A stretch of DNA of 64,000 bases from Nisaea acidiphila (GTDB taxonomy: Bacteria; Pseudomonadota; Alphaproteobacteria; Thalassobaculales; Thalassobaculaceae). The notes under the pieces are model-generated. The model was not told the origin of the DNA, searched no databases, and worked only from the letters and a program-made list of their open reading frames with translations. Where the stretch lies: contig NZ_CP102480.1 of NCBI RefSeq assembly GCF_024662015.1, forward strand, positions 1,274,501 to 1,338,500. Direction: 5' to 3'. Numbering within the stretch: position 1 is the first letter of the stretch; every line of letters begins with the position of its first letter. Made by a program: the position numbers and the translations under genes. Positions 1-10,228 of this stretch are shown here, in pieces.

Positions 1-1
1 C

Positions 2-352
2 GCCGAAGACGAGCCGATGGCGACCAAACTCGCCCAGGGCTCCCTGAAACTGATGGGCTTCAAGCGCATCTTCCACGCGCCCGATGGGTTGAAGGCACTG
101 AAGATCCTGCGCGAGCTCGACGGCGACGTGCAGCTCATCGTCTCAGACTGGAACATGCCGGAGATCAACGGGCTCGAATTCCTGAAGGCGGTACGCAAGA
201 TCTTTCCGAAGATGAAATTCATCATGCTGACCGGGAACGCCAACAAGGACTTCGTCATCGAGGCCCGCCGCGCCGGGGTCGACGCCTATATCGCCAAGCC
301 CTTCACCCCGGACCAGCTGAAGGCCAAGGTCGAGGCGATCTTCAAACTCTGA
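2..352 (+). CDS. CheY-like response regulator receiver, 5' end outside window
   Basis: This is a single receiver (REC) domain that takes a phosphoryl group from a histidine kinase. The frame is open to the window edge and the visible protein begins AEDEPMATK, the acidic pocket motif of a receiver, so the ATG at 17 is an internal methionine and the true start lies before the window. The phospho-accepting Asp is in IVSDWNMPEING (codon 146-148), the switch Thr is in IMLTGNA, and the conserved Lys is in YIAKPF. The stop follows directly after the last helix, so there is no output domain. The partner kinase and the affected process cannot be told from the window. It could instead be the C-terminal receiver of a larger protein. 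Confidence 0.85.
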   Translation, partial: AEDEPMATKLAQGSLKLMGFKRIFHAPDGLKALKILRELDGDVQLIVSDWNMPEINGLEFLKAVRKIFPKMKFIMLTGNANKDFVIEARRAGVDAYIAKPFTPDQLKAKVEAIFKL

Positions 353-434
353 TCCGCCGCCCGGCGAATCCGATCCGTTCCCCGTGCCGCGTCGTATGCA
401 AGGCAAGTCGCAAACGGGAAACGGACACAATCCG

Positions 435-1232
435 ATGATTCTCTCCAAGACTCTTGCCGCGGTTCTGCTCGCCGCCGGCATTGCCTGGGCGGCCCCCGCC
501 GCCGCGCTCGACCTGATCGCCCTCACCGCCCGCAACCAGCTCGTACTGCTGACCGACAGCGCGCCCTCCAGGACCAGGATCGTCGATATCACCGGTGTCG
601 ACACCAAGGTGCTCGGGATCGATATCCGCCCGGCCGATCTCGCGCTCTATGCCGTGACGGCCTCGGGGGCGATCTACACGATCGATCCGGAGAGCGGCGC
701 CGCGACCCTGAAGTCCAAGATCTCCGAGCGGCTGGAAGCGGTCGATAATCTGGTGGTCGACTTCAACCCGCAGGCCGACAGGCTCCGGGTGATGGCCTCG
801 AACGGTCAGAATCTCCGCGTCAATGTCGAGACCGGCGCCGCCATCGTGGACGGCCGCCTCGCCTATGCCGCCGGCGACCGCAACGCCGGCAAGACGACCG
901 GCGTGCTGGCCGGCGCCTATATCAATGCCTATAAGGGCACGAAATACACCCAGCTCTTCGACGTTGACAGCCTGCACGGAATCTACGCCGTGCAGGACCC
1001 GCCGAACGACGGCGTGCTGAAGAGCGTCGGCCCGACAGGACTCGCGCCCGGAACGACGGTCGAGGCGATCGACATCCACACCGACCCGCAGGACGAGTAT
1101 CACGGCTTCGCCGTCGCCGGCCGGGAGCTCTACCGCCTCGACGTCGCGCGCGGCGGGCTCGCGAGGATCGGCCGCATCGCCTCCGGCGGCGGTGCGGTAA
1201 TCGACATCGCCGCGCCCGTGGTGAACCGTTGA
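435..1232 (+). CDS. exported DUF4394-type protein
   Basis: The 265-residue protein starts at ATG 435 (MILSKTLAAVLLAAG). The first 25 or so residues form a clear Sec signal peptide ending near PAAALDL, so it is probably periplasmic. An in-frame ATG at 384 would put a charged stretch before the signal and is less likely. The mature part repeats short beta-strand patterns (LDLIALTARNQLVLL, LYAVTASGAIYTID, LRVMASNGQNLRVN), which suggests a beta-propeller-like fold as in DUF4394. Its biochemical role is unknown. The stop lies just before the cupredoxin start, so the two are probably co-transcribed. Confidence 0.6.
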   Translation: MILSKTLAAVLLAAGIAWAAPAAALDLIALTARNQLVLLTDSAPSRTRIVDITGVDTKVLGIDIRPADLALYAVTASGAIYTIDPESGAATLKSKISERLEAVDNLVVDFNPQADRLRVMASNGQNLRVNVETGAAIVDGRLAYAAGDRNAGKTTGVLAGAYINAYKGTKYTQLFDVDSLHGIYAVQDPPNDGVLKSVGPTGLAPGTTVEAIDIHTDPQDEYHGFAVAGRELYRLDVARGGLARIGRIASGGGAVIDIAAPVVNR

Positions 1233-1234
1233 CG

Positions 1235-1582
1235 ATGGCGCCCCGGACGCGGACACGCATCGCCCGAAGCCTCGCCCTCGCGACCGCGGGGGCCTGGCTT
1301 TCCGTCGGCGCCCTTTCTGCCGCGACGCCGGCGGTGATCGAGCAGGCCGGTATCGCCTTCCGGCCGAAAGCGGTCACCATCAAGGCGGGCGAACATGTCC
1401 TCTTCCTGAATTCCGACGTCTTCGGCCACAATGTCTATTCCGATACCGAGGGCGGCGCCTTCGATATCGGCCTGCAGAATTCCGGCAGCGAGGTCGCCGT
1501 GACTTTCGAGAACCCGGGCCGCTTCATCCTGCGCTGCCGGATCCACCCGAAGATGCGGGCGACGGTCACCGTCACCGAATAG
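1235..1582 (+). CDS. small exported cupredoxin (plastocyanin/MauL-like)
   Basis: The 115-residue protein has an N-terminal signal peptide (ALATAGAWLSVGALSAATP) followed by one cupredoxin domain. Likely type-1 copper ligands are the His in DVFGHNVYSD and the Cys, His and Met in LRCRIHPKMR, in the usual His...Cys-x2-His-x2-Met order. Such proteins carry electrons in the periplasm; the redox partner is not visible here. ATG 1235 follows the preceding stop by 2 nt. A TTG at 1229 in the same frame is a weaker alternative. Close spacing to the DUF4394 gene suggests one transcript. Confidence 0.75.
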   Translation: MAPRTRTRIARSLALATAGAWLSVGALSAATPAVIEQAGIAFRPKAVTIKAGEHVLFLNSDVFGHNVYSDTEGGAFDIGLQNSGSEVAVTFENPGRFILRCRIHPKMRATVTVTE

Positions 1583-1679
1583 GTTCGCGCCGGGCCGTTC
1601 CGCGATGCGGAGCGAGCGATTTCCAAGCGCCGGCGAAACGGCCATACTCCCATTAACGATAAACGGGAGGACCGGCCCC

Positions 1680-2141
1680 ATGAGCCATATCCAGACGGAA
1701 CATCTCTTCGACATCACGCTGGAAGTGGAAGCCCCGCTCCAGCTCCTCGGCCACACGCCCTACGGCGAGCGCAAGATCGCCAAGGTCACCGGCGGCACGT
1801 TCGAGGGCCCGGGGCTCAAGGGGACGGTGCGCGGCGGCGGCGGGGACTGGATCCTGGTCCGCCAGGACGGCGTCACCCAGCTCGACGTCCGCCTGGTGCT
1901 GGAAACCGACGACGGCGCATTGATCTACATGACCTATGCCGGGCTCCGGCACGGGCCGGAAGAGGTGATGGCGCGGCTGAACGCGGGCCAGCCGGTGAAC
2001 CGCGACGACTATTACTTCCGCATCACGCCGCGCTTCGAGACCAGCGCGGACAAGTATCTCTGGCTGAACAAGGCGGTCTGCGTCGGGACGGGGGACCGGA
2101 CGCCGAGCGGTCCGGTTTATAATGTGTATCGGGTGTTGTGA
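1680..2141 (+). CDS. DUF3237 family protein
   Basis: The 153-residue soluble protein matches the DUF3237 pattern: an N-terminal FDITLEVEAPLQLLG, a central GTFEGPGLKGTVRGGGGDW and a C-terminal DYYFRITPRFET. Family members are small beta-barrel proteins of uncertain function, sometimes near hydrolases. ATG 1680 is chosen because a strong ribosome site (GGGAGG) precedes it; an in-frame ATG at 1605 has none and adds 25 unconserved residues. The gene is the last normal-GC gene before the AT-rich island that begins just after its stop. Confidence 0.65.
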   Translation: MSHIQTEHLFDITLEVEAPLQLLGHTPYGERKIAKVTGGTFEGPGLKGTVRGGGGDWILVRQDGVTQLDVRLVLETDDGALIYMTYAGLRHGPEEVMARLNAGQPVNRDDYYFRITPRFETSADKYLWLNKAVCVGTGDRTPSGPVYNVYRVL

Positions 2142-2334
2142 GGGAAACCCGAGCTGATCCACTCCTATATTGTTTGCCAACATAAACTGACTTTGTTCAG
2201 CAGAACTTTCCGCACGGCCCGATCCGAGCTTCTGCAAACTCAATTTTTGCGAAAACAACCATAGAACCGTACGATTTTCTCGGGATTGACTGCACTTTTT
2301 TCGTGTGAAAATAATATGAAAAGAAAAACTTTAT

Positions 2335-3414
2335 GTGAGCTTGTTAGTGTTCGACGTTAAAGAATTTGAGCAAGGTGACAGCACCAAAACCCTGCGAAAT
2401 GTTCTATTCTGGTGGAAGATTGTCGGCATCGCAGCCAATATGGCTGCTGTTTCCAGCTTAATCGACCGGTTTGTGAACTATCAACCTGGAAAAATACTCT
2501 CCAATATTATTATTTCCTATAATTTCTACATTCTTCCATTTGGCGAAACGATATCATATTCGATTTGGAAGATTTGTTATTTTTTCAATATTTCAATACC
2601 ATTACCGCCCGCGCACTTTGTAATTCCTTATTTTATAATGTGGTTTACTCTAAGTAGAGCCATTATAGAAGCATATGCTAGAATTAGACTGACCGGAAGT
2701 CAGTTCGATAAAATGTATCGTGAAATATTATTGTCCAAGCCCGATATAATTGAAGCTCATAAATTAGCAGAAAGACTCTCTCTTATTCGAAAAATGATTT
2801 TAATGCGCAGCGCATCCATTCTCACAAAATACACCCATGGCCTTTCAAGCTTCTTTGATGAAATATTAGAAACCGAAATTGGCAAAAAACTCTCCGTATA
2901 CGGAAATAAATATCAATACTATAGTGAAAACTATATATCACCAATACTAATTGCATTTTATTGGCCATTATCACCACTTTTTTTATTATTTGCCATCGCA
3001 TTCAATGCTGAAAAAAAATTTACGTCTTACCTAGATGTCAGGATCAAATATATCGAACATAAACTTACAGAATTAATCCCCAAACGGGACGAAGAAAGAG
3101 AAAAAATTATTGCTATATTGAAAAAATACGACCCCGAAAGATTTGGAGAACAAATATCAAAAGACGCTATATCTAAAGCCCGCAAAGATATTGATGTTAT
3201 TTTATCCAAAATAAATAAAGAAATAAGCATTTATGAGAACACATTAAGCACATTAATTCGCTTAAAAAACGGCGGACCCATATTAAAACAAGGACTGAAA
3301 ACGTGGCTATCAGAACTTTTCATAATAATAATGCTACTCAGTATTTTATTAATATTTGGCGGAGAGCTCATCGATGACACTGATAGCTCAATATATATTG
3401 ACATTCTATTTTAA
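2335..3414 (+). CDS. AT-rich unknown membrane protein, probably acquired
   Basis: I do not recognise this 359-residue protein. It is rich in Ile, Lys, Asn and Tyr and its codons are strongly AT-biased, unlike every neighbour, so recent horizontal acquisition is likely. Hydrophobic stretches near residues 70-110 (HFVIPYFIMWFTLSRAI), 200-225 (ILIAFYWPLSPLFLLFAI) and 325-345 (LFIIIMLLSILLIFGG) suggest three or four membrane segments. Between the last two lies a long charged region, about residues 230-315, rich in Glu and Lys and probably coiled coil. The start is uncertain: GTG 2335 gives the longest frame, and an upstream ATG at 2316 is in another frame that stops quickly. Single membrane-protein cargo genes of this kind are often defence or surface genes, but nothing here proves that. 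Confidence 0.55.
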   Translation: MSLLVFDVKEFEQGDSTKTLRNVLFWWKIVGIAANMAAVSSLIDRFVNYQPGKILSNIIISYNFYILPFGETISYSIWKICYFFNISIPLPPAHFVIPYFIMWFTLSRAIIEAYARIRLTGSQFDKMYREILLSKPDIIEAHKLAERLSLIRKMILMRSASILTKYTHGLSSFFDEILETEIGKKLSVYGNKYQYYSENYISPILIAFYWPLSPLFLLFAIAFNAEKKFTSYLDVRIKYIEHKLTELIPKRDEEREKIIAILKKYDPERFGEQISKDAISKARKDIDVILSKINKEISIYENTLSTLIRLKNGGPILKQGLKTWLSELFIIIMLLSILLIFGGELIDDTDSSIYIDILF

Positions 3415-3432
3415 ATAAAAATTAATTGGACG

Positions 3433-3620
3433 CACTACTTAATTCTCGACTCAATTCTCCATTGCCAGCGTTAAAAGATACAACGCCTGCATTCTCGATT
3501 TACCCGGAGTCTCTCCGAGGGGAAACAAGGGGACACACTACCGAATTCTCTAACTAATTCTCCATTGCCAGCGTTAAAAGATACAACGCCTGCATTCTCG
3601 ATTTACCCGGAGTCTCTCCG
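3433..3620. repeat. two direct copies (65 bp identical, about 85 bp related)
   Basis: Positions 3453-3517 and 3556-3620 are identical over 65 bp at a period of 103 bp. Similarity continues upstream with mismatches (3433-3452 against 3536-3555, both starting CACTAC and containing AATTCTC). Between the copies lies GGGGAAACAAGGGGACACAC. The phrase GGGGACACAC plus CTACTTAATTC resembles debris found beside REP/Y1-type transposase elements; that is an inference from memory. The right copy supplies the last codons of the antitoxin-like gene on the minus strand. Confidence 0.85.
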
Positions 3621-3833
3621 GGAACGCATCTCAGCCTTGAATGCCGCGAGGTCCATTCGGACAGGCGCGCCGCTGGCAATGCCTTCGTCGATTGCCGCCT
3701 GAAACGCTGCGAAGATTTTTTCACCGTCGATCGAAGCCTGCCCGTTATCGAGACGCCGACCCATCTCCGCTATGATCTCGGTGCGGCGCGCTTCGAGATC
3801 AGGTTTGTCGGCAGTGTCGGTTTTCTCGCTCAT
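3603..3833 (-). CDS. ParD-like antitoxin, orphan, C-terminus formed by repeat
   Basis: The 76-residue acidic and basic helical protein ends DLAAFKAEMRSRRDSG. Its layout, with a helical N-terminal part (RRTEIIAEMGRRLDNG), a central AAIDEGIASGAP and a C-terminal FKAEMR, is that of type II ParD/CC2985-like antitoxins. In those systems a ParE or RelE toxin gene overlaps or follows directly. Here the last codons and the stop fall inside the 65-bp repeat copy and no toxin gene follows, so the cognate toxin seems to have been lost and the antitoxin tail rewritten. It could still be expressed. An unrelated small helical protein is the alternative. Confidence 0.5.
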   Translation of the reverse strand: MSEKTDTADKPDLEARRTEIIAEMGRRLDNGQASIDGEKIFAAFQAAIDEGIASGAPVRMDLAAFKAEMRSRRDSG

Positions 3834-3895
3834 GGTGCCTGCATCCTAGCGCTTCGGGACCATGGGGGCACGACACGCTTCTGCCAAATCCAGAC

Positions 3896-3982
3896 CGTCA
3901 TCCCGGACCTGATCCGGGATCCATTTCCGCGCCGTCACCGCTCTTCGAAATGCTGGGTCCCGGCTCTCCGGCCGGGATGACG
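3896..3982. repeat. intergenic palindromic repeat, GTCATCCCGG type
   Basis: An 87-bp element is bounded by perfect 11-bp inverted ends, CGTCATCCCGG at 3896-3906 and CCGGGATGACG at 3972-3982. It contains an inner hairpin (CCGGACCTGATCCGGGATCC). Elements of this wording are scattered in intergenic DNA of many Alphaproteobacteria. It sits between the antitoxin-like gene and the methyltransferase end, where it could also form an RNA hairpin. A related element occurs at 33630-33709. Confidence 0.8.
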
Positions 3983-4066
3983 ACTGTTGTGGGGCCGGGA
4001 TAGAGACCGGGTGGGGACGGCGGTCAGGTGCGGGAGCGGCGGGCCGTGGGTGGGGAAACGGCGGGC

Positions 4067-5080
4067 TCACCCCGGCTTCACCGCTTCCGCGAGCATCGTC
4101 ATGCCGGGGATCATCGGCTCGACCTTCACGTCGACAAAGCCCGTCGCTTCCAGTTTCTCCTGCAGCCACGCGTCGTCGAGCGAGCGCGCCTCCGGGGTGA
4201 AGGCCGTGTGCTGGAGCTGCCAGAGGGCGGCGAGTTTCGGGCCGGTGCGGTCGGCACTGACGATGAAATCGTGGATCAGCAGGCGGCCGCCGGGGACCAG
4301 CTTGTTCCAGGCGCCCTGCAGCAGGTTCTCGTGCTCGTCGCCGGGCACGCCGGAGAAGAGGTAGGACATCAGGATGGCGTCCTGCCCCTCCGGCCACTCG
4401 GTGCGGAGCGCGTTGCCGCGGATATATCTGATCCGGTCGGAAAGGCCGGCCTTCTCGATATATTGCTCGCCGAGATCGGCGACGTTCGGGAAATCGACGA
4501 TGGTGGCGGTCAGGTCCGGGAAAGCCCTGGCCAGCGTGATGGCGAAGGCGCCGGTGCCGCCGCCGACATCGAGCAGCTTCTTGCCGCCGGAGAGATCGAC
4601 CTGCTTGGCGAGGCCGCGCGCCGGGCCTAGGGAGCCGGCATGCTGGCTCCTGGAATAGAGCCGCGCCTGCTCCGGGTCGGAGAACCAGTCGGCATAGGAG
4701 CTGGTCGCGTCGTCCGGCAGGTTGTTGGCGATCGCGTCCTCGATCTGGTCGAGCAGCCCGTACATCTGCCGATCCACCTGCAAGCGGAGATAGTCGCCGA
4801 AATCGTATTTCGCGCCCTTCACCAGGAAGGCCTCGGCGGCGGGCGAATTGGCGAAACGGCCGTCCTCGGTCGAGACCACGCCGAGCGCGGCGAGCGCGGT
4901 CAGCAGGGTCTGCACCCGGTCGGGATGCAGTCCGGTCGCCTCGCCGATCTCCCCGACGGAGAGCGGGCCGTCGGCCAGGGCGGTGAAAACTCCATGATGC
5001 AGCGCAGCGAAAAGCGCCTTCGAGCCCATGAACCCGAAGGCAATATCGGAAATCTCTTCCGCTTTCGTCAGCAACGCCAT
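4067..5080 (-). CDS. SAM-dependent O-methyltransferase (hydroxyneurosporene/ASMT-like)
   Basis: The 337-residue protein has an N-terminal winged-helix dimerisation domain (about 1-100, LHHGVFTALADGPLSVGEI) and a C-terminal class I methyltransferase domain. SAM-binding motif I is LLDVGGGTGAFAI, and motifs around VDFPNVAD and GGRLLIHDF follow. This is the layout of small-molecule O-methyltransferases such as acetylserotonin- and hydroxyneurosporene-type enzymes. The substrate cannot be predicted; no carotenoid or bacteriochlorophyll genes are nearby. ATG 5080 is preferred over GTG 5089 because GGGAGAGG sits at normal distance. A 13-bp palindrome lies 39-51 nt upstream of the start. Confidence 0.8.
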   Translation of the reverse strand: MALLTKAEEISDIAFGFMGSKALFAALHHGVFTALADGPLSVGEIGEATGLHPDRVQTLLTALAALGVVSTEDGRFANSPAAEAFLVKGAKYDFGDYLRLQVDRQMYGLLDQIEDAIANNLPDDATSSYADWFSDPEQARLYSRSQHAGSLGPARGLAKQVDLSGGKKLLDVGGGTGAFAITLARAFPDLTATIVDFPNVADLGEQYIEKAGLSDRIRYIRGNALRTEWPEGQDAILMSYLFSGVPGDEHENLLQGAWNKLVPGGRLLIHDFIVSADRTGPKLAALWQLQHTAFTPEARSLDDAWLQEKLEATGFVDVKVEPMIPGMTMLAEAVKPG

Positions 5081-5118
5081 GACCTTCACCTCTCCCGTTT
5101 ATCGTTCTTACGACATAA

Positions 5119-5131
5119 GTTATCCGATAAC
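5119..5131. promoter_or_regulatory. possible operator palindrome upstream of methyltransferase
   Basis: GTTATCCGATAAC is a perfect 6+1+6 palindrome located 39-51 nt upstream of the methyltransferase ATG (5080). Its place in the 5' leader or promoter suggests a repressor or activator site. No regulator gene is adjacent. A palindrome of this length could also occur by chance. Confidence 0.3.
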
Positions 5132-5183
5132 GACAGAAGAGGCAAAAGCACTGGGGATTTCCGAGGCTCTGGAAGGGGTTAGC

Positions 5184-5216
5184 GCGTTGCGGCGCAACAA
5201 AATCACGCCGCAACGC
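5184..5216 (-). terminator. hairpin after thiC
   Basis: A perfect 11-bp stem (GCGTTGCGGCG at 5184-5194 with CGCCGCAACGC at 5206-5216) and an 11-nt loop begin 17 nt after the thiC stop on the minus strand. No clear U-run follows, so it may protect the mRNA end or act as a weak terminator instead of a classic intrinsic one. Confidence 0.45.
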
Positions 5217-5232
5217 AACATGAAATGCGGCC

Positions 5233-7062
<1,830 letters not shown>

Positions 7063-7179
7063 TCAGCTCGCTCGGGCGTTGGAGACCCAGTTCGCGGAGT
7101 GAGGGGCTTTGGCTTCGGGTGTTTCGAGGGTCTGCCCCTGTCCGTCCGCACTCATGCAAGAGTGCCCCGAAGCGCGCAC

Positions 7180-7273
7180 CGTCCCTACGCCAGTATGAAC
7201 TGGATCAGGTTCGTCGGGTCATTGCGCTGCTCCGGAGAGCCAGCAATATCTCAGCCCCTTGTCGGGACCCCCC
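7180..7273 (-). promoter_or_regulatory. TPP (THI-box) riboswitch of thiC
   Basis: Read on the minus strand, the leader contains GGGGCTGAGA, then GACCCGACGAACCTGATC, then CAGTTCATACTGGCGTAGGG. These are the three conserved blocks of the TPP aptamer in the correct order and spacing. It ends about 130 nt before the thiC ATG, leaving room for an expression platform that hides the GAGGAGG ribosome site or terminates transcription. Binding of TPP should lower thiC expression. Confidence 0.95.
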
Positions 7274-7389
7274 GGGTGATAAGGCGATGATGGGAGGCGG
7301 CACGGCGCTTTGTCAATCCGTACCCCGGACAGGAAAAAGGGCGGCCGCAAATGCGGCCGCCCATCAGGCTGTTGAATGTTCCGTCCGCG

Positions 7390-9102
7390 TCAGCCGCGGA
7401 TGCCCGCGAGGAAACGCTGGATCTCGGCCTTGAGCTGCTCCGATTTCTCGGAGAGCGCCACGGACTCGGTCTCGATCCGGTGGGCCAGATCGCCGGTCGT
7501 CTGGGTCGCGCCGGAGACCTCCTGGATATTACCCGTCACCTGCGTGGTGCCGGCCGAGGCCTCTTCCACGTTTCGGGCGATTTCCTGGGTCGCGGCGGTC
7601 TGCTGCTCGACCGCGGCGGCGATGGCGGCAGCGATCGAGTCCACCTGCTCGATGGTCTGGGTGATGGCGCCGATGGCGGTCACCGATTCCTGCGTCGAGG
7701 ACTGGATGCCCTGGATCTGCGCCGAGATCTCCTCGGTCGCGCTCGCCGTCTGGCTCGCCAGGTTCTTCACCTCGGAGGCCACGACCGCGAAGCCCTTGCC
7801 CGCCTCGCCGGCCCGCGCCGCCTCGATGGTGGCGTTAAGGGCCAGCAGGTTGGTCTGCTCCGCGATGTCGGTGATGAGACCGACCACCTCGCCGATCTTC
7901 TGCGCCGCCTCGGCAAGCCCCTGGACCTTGTTGTTGGTCTCCGCCGCCTCGCGGACCGCGCCGGACGCGACATTTGAGGCCTGCGCGACCTGACGGCCGA
8001 TCTCGGTGATGGAGGCGCTCAACTCCTCCGTCGCCGAGGCAACGGTCTGGATATTGCGGGAAGCGTCCTCGGAAGCGGTGACGACGATCCCGGCCTTCGC
8101 CTTGCTGTCCTCGGCGGTGCTGGACATCTCCCGGGCGGAGCGGCTGAATTCCTGCAGCGCGCCGGAAACCTGATCGACCGTGCCGCCGACCGATGCCTCG
8201 AACTCTTCCGCCGTGCGGCTCATCATCTGCCGCTTCTCGGCTTCGGAGCGTTGCTCGTCCTGCACCCGCTGCTCGGCGATGCGCTGGGTCTCGAGAGAAG
8301 CGGATTTGAACATCTCCACCGCCTTTGCGAGGTCCCCGATATCGTCCTTGCGGTCGAGATAGGGCACGGCGACGTCAAGCTCGTTGGAGGAGAGGCGCTG
8401 GATCACGCCGCGCAGGACCGGGAACGGCTTCATAAGGCGTCCGATCAGCAGAACGGAAATCGCGACGGCGATCACCGCCAGCACGGCCATGACGCTGAGC
8501 AGGCTAACCCTCAGTTCCTTTTCGATCTGCTCGATCGCGCTACGCCCAACGCCGACATAAAGAATTCCGACGACCTTGGTCTTGTCTTCGGCGGAGAAGA
8601 TCGGCTGATAGAGCGTGAAATATTCCTTGCCGAGAATGGTCGCGAGGCCGCGATAGGTCTCACCCTTCATGATCACCGAATAGACCTTGCCGGTCTTGCC
8701 GAGCGGCGTGCCTATGGCGCGGCTGCCGTCATTCTTTTTGATGTTGGTGGTGCGGCGCCAGAAATCCTCGCTCTCCGGATCCCAGGCGAAGATGGTTGCC
8801 GTCTCGCCGGTCGCGAGTCCGACATCATCGATCGCAGCATGTTCCTCGAAAGCCGGGATCAGGCCTTTCCAGGATACTTCCAAGCTGTCGCTCTTGCGCT
8901 CCACGACGAGGTCCGGGTAGCGGTCGCCGAGCATGAGCGCCGCCGTCCGGTAATTACCGGCCTGAGCCGAGGATGCACGGCCTTGAACATAGTCGCCGAT
9001 CACGAAGATCGCGGATGCGGCGGTGGCCAGCATCGCAACCACGACGAGAACAACCGAGACCGCAGTTACCTTGTTGCGCACGCTGATACTTGAGAACGTC
9101 AT
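7390..9102 (-). CDS. methyl-accepting chemotaxis protein with extracellular Cache domain
   Basis: The 570-residue transducer has an N-terminal membrane helix (about 10-35, [19 protein letters not shown]) and a periplasmic single Cache-type ligand domain (about 40-195). A second helix (about 198-222) is followed by a HAMP domain and a long cytoplasmic signalling coiled coil. The hairpin tip reads [15 protein letters not shown], the CheA/CheW contact. Ligands for such Cache domains are often small organic acids or amines, but the ligand here is unknown. No che genes are adjacent, so it feeds a pathway encoded elsewhere. The gene has its own AT-rich upstream region (9103-9291). Confidence 0.93.
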   Translation of the reverse strand: MTFSSISVRNKVTAVSVVLVVVAMLATAASAIFVIGDYVQGRASSAQAGNYRTAALMLGDRYPDLVVERKSDSLEVSWKGLIPAFEEHAAIDDVGLATGETATIFAWDPESEDFWRRTTNIKKNDGSRAIGTPLGKTGKVYSVIMKGETYRGLATILGKEYFTLYQPIFSAEDKTKVVGILYVGVGRSAIEQIEKELRVSLLSVMAVLAVIAVAISVLLIGRLMKPFPVLRGVIQRLSSNELDVAVPYLDRKDDIGDLAKAVEMFKSASLETQRIAEQRVQDEQRSEAEKRQMMSRTAEEFEASVGGTVDQVSGALQEFSRSAREMSSTAEDSKAKAGIVVTASEDASRNIQTVASATEELSASITEIGRQVAQASNVASGAVREAAETNNKVQGLAEAAQKIGEVVGLITDIAEQTNLLALNATIEAARAGEAGKGFAVVASEVKNLASQTASATEEISAQIQGIQSSTQESVTAIGAITQTIEQVDSIAAAIAAAVEQQTAATQEIARNVEEASAGTTQVTGNIQEVSGATQTTGDLAHRIETESVALSEKSEQLKAEIQRFLAGIRG

Positions 9103-9291
9103 CTATCTGCCTTTTGCAAGAGAGCCGAAGCTTCTATCACACCGAATTGGCGAGCAAACTAGACGATCAATATTAACCAATAATTACCAAATCTTGCTCG
9201 ATGCGTTGATTTTGCAGGCCAAATTAACCATAAATTAATTGTGTTAATTTGACGCCGGGGGCTTCAATCTGCCCGCAGGCGCGCCGCGATG

Positions 9292-10221
9292 TTATTGCTC
9301 GGGCGCTATGGGCCACGGCTCGAAACCGTAGAGTTCCTCGGGGTTGCGCAGCAGAATGCGCGTCCGCGTCTCTTTCGACGGTGCCCAGTCGGCGAGCAGA
9401 TCGAGCAGGACCGCAGCCCCGCTCCTCTCTTGTTCGTCTTCCCGGGCCGGGGCTCCGTCGGCATTCGGCCAGCCGCTGCCCCAGAGCATCCGCTCCGGCG
9501 CCCAGTCGACGAGTGCGCGCGCAATCTCGCCGACTTCCGTATCGCCTGCATCGCCGGTCTTCGAGATCCGGTAGGGACATGCGAGCTTCACCCAGAGACG
9601 TCCCCGGTCGATGAGACGCCGCAGTGCCCGGAAGCCGGGCTGGGTCAGGCTTCGGGAAAAGCGGAACCCGCCGCAATCCGACAGGATCGTCTCGCCGGGC
9701 CAGCCGCGGATCGTCTGCTCCAGTTCATGCAGGTCCGATCCGTCGAGCGCGATCTCCCGGTTCCAGCCGGTCAGGTCATGGGTCCGCCGGACATGGCGGT
9801 CGAGATCGTCCCAGGAACAGGTCTCGCGCCCCCGCAGCATGGTCAGTTTCAGCCCGCCAATCCCCGCTTCGGCCAGATCCGCCAAACGCGCCGGATCCTC
9901 CCCCGACCCGAGTCCGGCGAAGACGCGCACGCAATCCTCGACGAGGTCACCGCGCGAGACCGCGAGCGCATCCCTCGCCTTCAGCAGCAGATCGGTATCG
10001 CCCCCTCCCTCGGGCGGCAGCAGAACAAGCCGGTCGAGACCGAGCTCTTCCTGAACCTCGCGATAGGCATGCGGCGGATGCTCCGGCTGGCCCGCCGGAG
10101 CCGCCTCGCCATCAAGGCTGGTGACCGAGACCGCGCAATCGACGGCCCCCGGCGGCGGTGCGACCCGCGCTTTTTCATCCGCGTCCGCGCGCAGTTCGCC
10201 GAGAAAACTTTCAAACGACAT
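9292..10221 (-). CDS. amidohydrolase-2 (LigI-like) fold protein lacking metal ligands
   Basis: The 309-residue protein follows the COG3618/LigI TIM-barrel family: GLDRLVLLPPEGG, GLKLTMLRG, GRLWVKLACPYRIS and ERMLWGSGWPNAD align with its strands. The catalytic positions are changed. The first strand reads DCAVSV where the family has D-x-H-x-H. The strand usually ending D-H-x-G reads LSDCG. The last motif, usually GTDWPH, reads GSGWPN. It therefore looks like a pseudoenzyme or an enzyme with different chemistry. It ends 7 nt after the Nudix gene start region on the same strand, so the two may share a transcript. Confidence 0.75.
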   Translation of the reverse strand: MSFESFLGELRADADEKARVAPPPGAVDCAVSVTSLDGEAAPAGQPEHPPHAYREVQEELGLDRLVLLPPEGGGDTDLLLKARDALAVSRGDLVEDCVRVFAGLGSGEDPARLADLAEAGIGGLKLTMLRGRETCSWDDLDRHVRRTHDLTGWNREIALDGSDLHELEQTIRGWPGETILSDCGGFRFSRSLTQPGFRALRRLIDRGRLWVKLACPYRISKTGDAGDTEVGEIARALVDWAPERMLWGSGWPNADGAPAREDEQERSGAAVLLDLLADWAPSKETRTRILLRNPEELYGFEPWPIAPEQ

Positions 10222-10228
10222 GACGGCC

